From Flemingiibacterium sp045578725 (lineage in GTDB: Bacteria > Bacillota > Clostridia > Oscillospirales > CAG-272): a stretch of 64,000 bases of DNA. Below are positions 59,704 to 64,000 of this stretch, in pieces; the stretch's first letter is position 1; every line of letters begins with the position of its first letter. The position numbers and the translations under genes were made by a program. The stretch lies in NCBI GenBank assembly GCA_045578725.1, contig JAZNKS010000028.1:22902-86901 (forward strand), in the 5' to 3' direction. Below the pieces are notes generated by a model. It made no database searches. It saw only the letters and a list, made by a program, of their open reading frames with translations, and was not told where the DNA came from.

Positions 59704-60788
59704 AGCTTCCGTCCCCCGGCCGTCAGCATAAGCTCGGTCAGCGCGATGGCCGTGCAGGCCTCGATGACCGGAATCGCCCGTACCGCAATGCAGGGATCGT
59801 GCCGTCCCTGAATCGAAAGCTTCGTATCGCAGCCAGCGGCCAGATCCACGGTATCCTGCTCGGTAAAGATCGAAGGTGTGGGCTTCAGCACTACCGAGAA
59901 GAGAATCGGCATTCCGGTTGTCATGCCGCCGACGATGCCGCCGCAGTTGTTGGTTTTCGTCATCACACGGCCGTTATGGAAGGTATAGGGATCGTTGGCC
60001 TCAGAGCCGTACATCCGCGCGAAATCAAAGCCCGCACCGAATTCGATTCCCTTGACGGCGGGAATCGCAAACATCAGGCGGCTGATCTCCGATTCCACGC
60101 TTTCAAACATATGCTCGCCGATAGCCGGCGGCATTCCGACCGCCGCGCATTCGATCTTCGCGCCGACGGAATCCCCCTTGTTGCGCGCGGAATTGATGAT
60201 GGTGGCAAACGCCTCCCCCGCCATCGGATCGATGGTCGGGAATTCGCGCTTTTTCAGCTCACGCAGATCTTTTGCGCTCACCGCAGGCCCGAAGGCCGGG
60301 TCGGTAACATTGAGCATCTGCCGGATATGCGCGGCAATCTCAACGCCCGTGCGCGCCAGATAAAGGGAACACAGAGCGCCGGCAAAGACCAGCGGTGCCG
60401 TCAGACGGCCGGAAAAATGACCGCCGCCGTGGAGCTCCGTGTGCTCACCGTATTTGAGCGCGGCCGCAAAATCCGCATGACTCGGGCGCGGCTTCGTCAT
60501 TTTATCGTCATACGCCGACGATTTCTGATTGGTATTCTCAATCATCACCGCGATGGGATAGCCGTTGGTGAAGCCGCCCGATACACCGCTTAAAATCTTC
60601 GGAATATCCGCTTCCGTTCGCTTGGTGGAAAAAGCTCCGCCGGGTGCACGCCGCTTCATGAAAGCTTCAATGTAAGCCATATCGACCGGAAGGCCGGCCG
60701 GGAAGCCGTCGATGACCGCGCCGATTCCCACACCGTGCGATTCGCCGAAGACCGACAGCTTCAGCTTGGATCCGTATACCGATGCCAT
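59700..60788 (-). CDS. aroC: Chorismate synthase
   Basis: The 362-aa protein has the family signatures GESHGVGIGAVIDGFPAG (15-32), RPSHADF (about 101-107, with FMN-site His), and R...GHDP-like GRHDPCIAVRAIPVIEA (about 330-346). It converts EPSP to chorismate with reduced FMN. Starts 18 bp after the htpG stop and overlaps the PheA-like gene by 4 bp, so aromatic amino acid genes are joined to the chaperone gene. Confidence 0.96.
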   Translation of the reverse strand: MASVYGSKLKLSVFGESHGVGIGAVIDGFPAGLPVDMAYIEAFMKRRAPGGAFSTKRTEADIPKILSGVSGGFTNGYPIAVMIENTNQKSSAYDDKMTKPRPSHADFAAALKYGEHTELHGGGHFSGRLTAPLVFAGALCSLYLARTGVEIAAHIRQMLNVTDPAFGPAVSAKDLRELKKREFPTIDPMAGEAFATIINSARNKGDSVGAKIECAAVGMPPAIGEHMFESVESEISRLMFAIPAVKGIEFGAGFDFARMYGSEANDPYTFHNGRVMTKTNNCGGIVGGMTTGMPILFSVVLKPTPSIFTEQDTVDLAAGCDTKLSIQGRHDPCIAVRAIPVIEACTAIALTELMLTAGGRKL

Positions 60789-60806
60789 ATTGATTGATCC
60801 TCTTTA

Positions 60807-62699
60807 TCAGAAATTTTCCAGAATATCAAAGCTGTCGCCAAGGAAGCTCTGAAGCTCATCGGCTGTCAGCTGCCGCTGAGAGAGGAGGGCCAGCGAGTAA
60901 ATCTGCTTGGCAATCTTCTTTGCCTTGTCCTCGTCGTTTTGTACCGTATCGGCAAGACGGCCGATCAGCTTGCTTGCGCCGTTCACCACCAGAGTCGCAT
61001 CGGTGGGGAATTTCATATCGCCCATATCGCCCGAACGCATCCGGTACATCTTCATCATATCCTCCATGCGGCGGGATTCCTCGGAGATGTTGAGCACAGC
61101 GGGGATTTTTTCGTTTTTCAGAAGCTCAAAGCTGACCTTCAGATCCTTGTTTTCACTGACCTCGCGGAAGATTTCGGCCAGCTTTTCGTTCTCCTCGGCC
61201 TTGCCCTCTGCCTTCAGCGCGGAGGCTACATCCGCATCGATGCGGACAAACTTCACGCCGTCATTCTCCTGCTCGATAACCTGAACAAACTGGGTATCAA
61301 TCAGCTTGTCAAGAACCACCACCTCGATTTCCTCGGCGGCAAACATGGCAATGTACTGGGCCTGTGCGGTCTTGTCGGCGGTATAATAAACGGTCTTTTC
61401 GTGCTTATCCTTCGCCTTTTCAAGGTATTCGTTCAGCGTAACATACCGGCCGTCGGTGGTATGATAGAGCACGGAATCCCTGACCCGCTCATAAAATTTA
61501 TGATCGCGGAGGCAGCCGTATTCCACGAAGGTCTTCAGATCCTCCCAGAGCTTTTCATAAGCCTCGCGCTCGGTGTTGAACATCGAATTCAGCTTGTCGG
61601 CCACCTTCTTGACAATGTGCGCCGAAATCTTGGCCACATAGCCGCTGTTCTGCAGATAGCTGCGGGAAACATTCAGCGGCAGCTCGGGGCAGTCCAGCAC
61701 ACCCTTGAGCATCAGCAGAAATTCGGGAATGACCTCCTTGATGTTGTCGGCGACAAATACCTGGTTGTAATAGAGCTTGACCTGCCCCTCCAGGCTGTCA
61801 TACTCGTGCGCCAGCCGCGGGAAATAGAGGATGCCCTTGAAATTCAGCGGATAATCCGCGTTCAGATGAATATGGAAGAGCGGCTCACGGTAATCGCTGA
61901 ACACCTTCTGATAGAAGCTCTTATATTCCTCCTCGGTGCACTCGGAGGCACTCTTCTGCCAGAGCGGATGGACATCGTTGATCGGCTTCGGTGCCTCGGG
62001 CTCCTTGGCCTCCTCCCCTTCCTTCGGCTCAGCCTCCTCCTTCTTTCCGGTATCAAGATAGATCTCAACCGGCATGAACGAGCAGTATTTGTCCAGAATG
62101 GAGCGGATCCGGAATTCATCCAGGAATTCCTCCTCCCCGGCGGTGATGTGCATCACCACATCGGTTCCGCGCTCCGCACGGAAATAATCCTTCGTGATCT
62201 CATATTCGCCGGCCTCACTGCAGACCCACTTTACGGCATTTTCACCGGTGTAGGAGCGGGTAATCACATCCACGGTATCGCTGACCATAAAGGCCGAATA
62301 GAAGCCAAGACCGAAGTGACCGATAATGCCGTCCTTGCCGGCATCCTCATTCTCGCCCTCGTATTTCTGGATGAACTCCAGCGCACCGGAGAGCGCGATC
62401 TGGCAGATATAGCGGCGGACCTCGTCCTCGGTCATGCCGATACCGTTATCCGAAACGGTCAGCGTGCGGGCTGCCTTATCGACGGTTACGGTGATTTTGT
62501 ATTCCTCACCGTCCAGATCCTTCGCCTGGCCCAGTGATGCCAGCCGCTTCAGCTTGGTAACGGCATCGCAGGCATTGGAAACAATCTCTCGCAGGAAAAT
62601 CTCCTTTTCGGAATACAGCCACTTTTTGATGATCGGGAATATATGCTCGATCTCGACGGAGATACCGCCCTTCTCGGTGTTTTTGATTTCTTCTGACAT
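60807..62699 (-). CDS. htpG: Molecular chaperone HtpG (Hsp90)
   Basis: The 630-aa protein has the GHKL ATPase motifs: LREIVSNACDA (about 39-49), DNGIGMTEDEV (about 88-98), GHFGLGFYSAFMV (about 129-141), and an Arg of the middle domain in FPRLAHEYDSLEGQ-like context. Bacterial Hsp90 length is normal, with a linker rich in Glu near 230. ATG 62699 is chosen because the upstream extension crosses the promoter. Cytoplasmic. It heads a six-gene operon (htpG, aroC, PheA-like, unknown, TSCPD, pgcA). Confidence 0.96.
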   Translation of the reverse strand: MSEEIKNTEKGGISVEIEHIFPIIKKWLYSEKEIFLREIVSNACDAVTKLKRLASLGQAKDLDGEEYKITVTVDKAARTLTVSDNGIGMTEDEVRRYICQIALSGALEFIQKYEGENEDAGKDGIIGHFGLGFYSAFMVSDTVDVITRSYTGENAVKWVCSEAGEYEITKDYFRAERGTDVVMHITAGEEEFLDEFRIRSILDKYCSFMPVEIYLDTGKKEEAEPKEGEEAKEPEAPKPINDVHPLWQKSASECTEEEYKSFYQKVFSDYREPLFHIHLNADYPLNFKGILYFPRLAHEYDSLEGQVKLYYNQVFVADNIKEVIPEFLLMLKGVLDCPELPLNVSRSYLQNSGYVAKISAHIVKKVADKLNSMFNTEREAYEKLWEDLKTFVEYGCLRDHKFYERVRDSVLYHTTDGRYVTLNEYLEKAKDKHEKTVYYTADKTAQAQYIAMFAAEEIEVVVLDKLIDTQFVQVIEQENDGVKFVRIDADVASALKAEGKAEENEKLAEIFREVSENKDLKVSFELLKNEKIPAVLNISEESRRMEDMMKMYRMRSGDMGDMKFPTDATLVVNGASKLIGRLADTVQNDEDKAKKIAKQIYSLALLSQRQLTADELQSFLGDSFDILENF

Positions 62700-62736
62700 A
62701 ATGCAGGAATCCCTCTTTTGCTTAATAATATTTATA

Positions 62737-62759
62737 GTGGGAAAACTACAATTTCCCAC
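62737..62759. promoter_or_regulatory. Inverted repeat in the htpG leader
   Basis: GTGGGAAA (62737-62744) and TTTCCCAC (62752-62759) with a 7-nt gap lie just downstream of the promoter -10 box. It is not the CIRCE sequence. It may be an operator for a heat-shock repressor or a leader hairpin. Confidence 0.55.
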
Positions 62760-62764
62760 CTTAT

Positions 62765-62793
62765 ATTTTACCGCAAACACCGCTTCTTGTCAA
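62765..62793 (-). promoter_or_regulatory. Promoter of the htpG-pgcA operon
   Basis: On the minus strand TTGACA (62788-62793), 17 bp spacer, TAAAAT (62765-62770). Confidence 0.85.
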
Positions 62794-62891
62794 GACAGGC
62801 GGCCGGAATGTTACAAGAAATTCGCATTTACCCCGCCCACCTATCCCATATTATGGTATTATTTATATTTATCGTCTGTTTCCGTCCATTT

Positions 62892-62898
62892 TTCGACA
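62892..62898 (-). promoter_or_regulatory. 0A-box-like site upstream of the Spo0A gene
   Basis: TGTCGAA on the minus strand matches the Spo0A site TGNCGAA. A second match, TGACGAA, is on the plus strand at 63058-63064, between the promoter and the start codon. Two 7-mers are weak evidence alone, but their place next to this gene suggests self-control. Confidence 0.45.
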
Positions 62899-62971
62899 AT
62901 CCGACTATTATATGTATATATTTGACTAATTATCGACACTATATTTGTACATTGCCATTTCAGTAAACTTA

Positions 62972-63001
62972 TTGAAATTATACGGCGGTTTGTGATACAA
63001 T
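62972..63001 (+). promoter_or_regulatory. Promoter of the Spo0A-like gene
   Basis: TTGAAA (62972-62977), 18 bp spacer, TACAAT (62996-63001). Confidence 0.65.
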
Positions 63002-63091
63002 AGAAACAGATGAAATTCATCAAAAAGCGGCGCCGGAAAACTAAACGGTGATAACGCTGACGAAAAATCATTTCTGACAGGAGAGAAAGTT

Positions 63092-63880
63092 ATGAATCTG
63101 AAAAACGTGAAACTGATGCTGGCTATGGAGAACACCGTGAAGCGAGGGGAGCTTTCCCGGATGCTGCGCGAGATCGGATTTGAAACGATCCACGAAGTGT
63201 CTGACCGGGCAGAAGCCGCCTTCTATCTGCGCAGCGGTGATGCAGATATCGTCCTCTGCGATGCCATGATGGACCGCGGCGAGGGGATGCAGCTTATGAT
63301 CGATGAACAGCAGCGCTCCCGGCTCCAGGGCACCCGAGCCGCCGGATTTGTGTATCTGGGAACAAGAGAGTGCGAACGTGCTCTGCGCGAGCTGTTTCAA
63401 AACGATGCTTCGGTTCTGATCCAGCCCTACGGAATGGCTGACATCTGTGAGGCGGTCTTCCATGAGATGAGCAAACGTCAGTCGGGCACAGGCCCGGTCA
63501 CCAATCCGGAGCCGGCCTCTCAGCCGTCCCAGACGCTGGAAGCACAGGTCACCCGGATTCTCCATACGATCGGCATTCCGGCCCATGTCAAGGGCTATCA
63601 GTATCTGCGGTGCGCGATCATCCTGACGATTGACGAGCCGGAACTGATTGATTTCGTGACGAAAGCGCTCTATCCCAAGGTCGCCAAGCAGTTTGCCACC
63701 AAGGCCTCCCGTGTGGAGCGTGCGATCCGCCATGCAATCGAAATCGCCTGGGATCGCGGTGACCTTGACACGCTGAACCGCTATTTCGGCTACACGATCA
63801 GCTGTCAGCGCGGCAAGCCGACCAACTCCGAATTCATCGCCATGATTGCCGACCGCATCCGTATCGGTGTAATGAACTGA
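63092..63880 (+). CDS. spo0A: Spo0A-family sporulation regulator with a degenerate receiver
   Basis: The 262-aa protein ends with an almost canonical Spo0A DNA-binding domain (from about 150: VTRILHTIGIPAHVKGYQYLR, then SRVERAIRHAIEIAWDRG, GYTISCQRGKPTNSEFIAMIADR, given in pieces). The N-terminal receiver keeps the phosphorylatable Asp (D57 in VLCDAMMD), but the acidic pair at the start is replaced (AMEN, Met12-Glu13, for ADDN), the conserved Thr is replaced by Gly90 and the conserved Lys by Gln111 (LIQPYG for LKPF). So phosphotransfer is probably altered or lost. AGGAGAG precedes ATG. Master regulators of sporulation are normally single copy; this may be a paralogue or the only one. Confidence 0.9.
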   Translation: MNLKNVKLMLAMENTVKRGELSRMLREIGFETIHEVSDRAEAAFYLRSGDADIVLCDAMMDRGEGMQLMIDEQQRSRLQGTRAAGFVYLGTRECERALRELFQNDASVLIQPYGMADICEAVFHEMSKRQSGTGPVTNPEPASQPSQTLEAQVTRILHTIGIPAHVKGYQYLRCAIILTIDEPELIDFVTKALYPKVAKQFATKASRVERAIRHAIEIAWDRGDLDTLNRYFGYTISCQRGKPTNSEFIAMIADRIRIGVMN

Positions 63881-63886
63881 AGAAAA

Positions 63887-63964
63887 AGGGGCTGTTGCAT
63901 TTCGATGCAACAGCCCCTACGCGCTTACGCGCCTGCGCTGCTGCAAGTTTTCAACTTGCAGCAG
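63887..63964. repeat. Paired-hairpin structured element, copy 2
   Basis: A 14-bp stem (63887-63900 with 63905-63918) with a TTCG loop is followed by a short GCGC-rich linker and a 12-bp stem (63938-63949 with 63953-63964). Both stems resemble the first and last stems of the element at 14290-14453 (shared GGGGCTGTTGCAT and CTGYTGCAAGTT). The middle part of copy 1 is missing here. Confidence 0.75.
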
Positions 63965-63977
63965 AGCCTTTTTTTGT
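63938..63977 (+). terminator. Terminator of the Spo0A-like gene
   Basis: The second stem of structured element 2 is followed by TTTTTTT, giving an intrinsic terminator about 58 bp after the stop. The last 25 bases of the window show no feature. Confidence 0.85.
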
Positions 63978-64000
63978 AATGGTCCTTCCCACCGGGGCCG

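Noticed and set aside
62737..62759. CIRCE heat-shock operator before htpG
   Set aside because: The inverted repeat is GTGGGAAA-7-TTTCCCAC, not TTAGCACTC-9-GAGTGCTAA, so HrcA control is not supported.

Overview
The window looks like a chromosome segment of an anaerobic, spore-forming Gram-positive bacterium of the Clostridia (Oscillospirales-like, probably gut-associated). The evidence is a Spo0A-type regulator, S-layer homology domains, many lipoproteins with LxxC lipoboxes, strong GGAGG ribosome binding sites, sigma-A promoters of the TTGACA-17-TATAAT type, a THF riboswitch before an ECF folate transporter, and many AraC-regulated plant-glycan genes. Overall base composition is fairly GC-rich. 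A short AT-richer island follows the tRNA pair at about 34.6 kb. The taxonomic statement is inference.

Layout. 0-7 kb: a minus-strand run of ilvE, a PHP-domain protein, an amidohydrolase and a cut-off gene; then an SLH surface protein, a DMT-family exporter and a riboswitch-controlled folate transporter. 7.4-14.3 kb: a carbohydrate locus with a PL22-like beta-propeller lyase, a large unrecognised glycosidase-like protein, a broken sugar-binding lipoprotein, an arabinose/fucose isomerase-like enzyme and a divergent AraC regulator. 14.4-34.5 kb: one continuous minus-strand operon of 16 genes: 13 divergent paralogous lipoproteins sharing a C-x-D-P-L-C-x-H-(n)-C motif, an ECF-type sigma factor, a double-length ABC-2-like permease and one ABC ATPase. 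This is the most novel part of the window. 34.6-36.8 kb: tRNA-Met, tRNA-Glu, tRNA-Glu-derived repeats, a nuclease-fold fragment and an AraC regulator. 37-40.3 kb: a GH38-like DUF5054 enzyme, a small remnant and an XRE regulator. 40.3-47 kb: a membrane-anchored signalling cluster (kinase-TPR, 42-aa membrane peptide, TPR-LRR, TPR-VWA, small membrane protein). 47-56 kb: carbohydrate and redox genes (FAD oxidoreductase plus lipoprotein, esterase, two AraC regulators, sugar isomerase/epimerase, Gfo/Idh oxidoreductase, GH127-like enzyme). 56-62.8 kb: an htpG-aroC-pheA-like-unknown-TSCPD-phosphoglucomutase operon. 63-64 kb: a Spo0A homologue whose receiver has lost key residues.

How the genes work together. 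Glycan genes sit in small units, each next to its own AraC regulator. Two of the divergent control regions contain direct repeats spaced exactly 21 bp, as expected for AraC half-sites. In the large lipoprotein operon, translational coupling (4-bp ATGA overlaps) and gaps of 0-30 bp from a single recognisable promoter imply that lipoproteins, sigma factor and transporter are made together. Two distant sites share a paired-hairpin element that may be a dispersed structured repeat.
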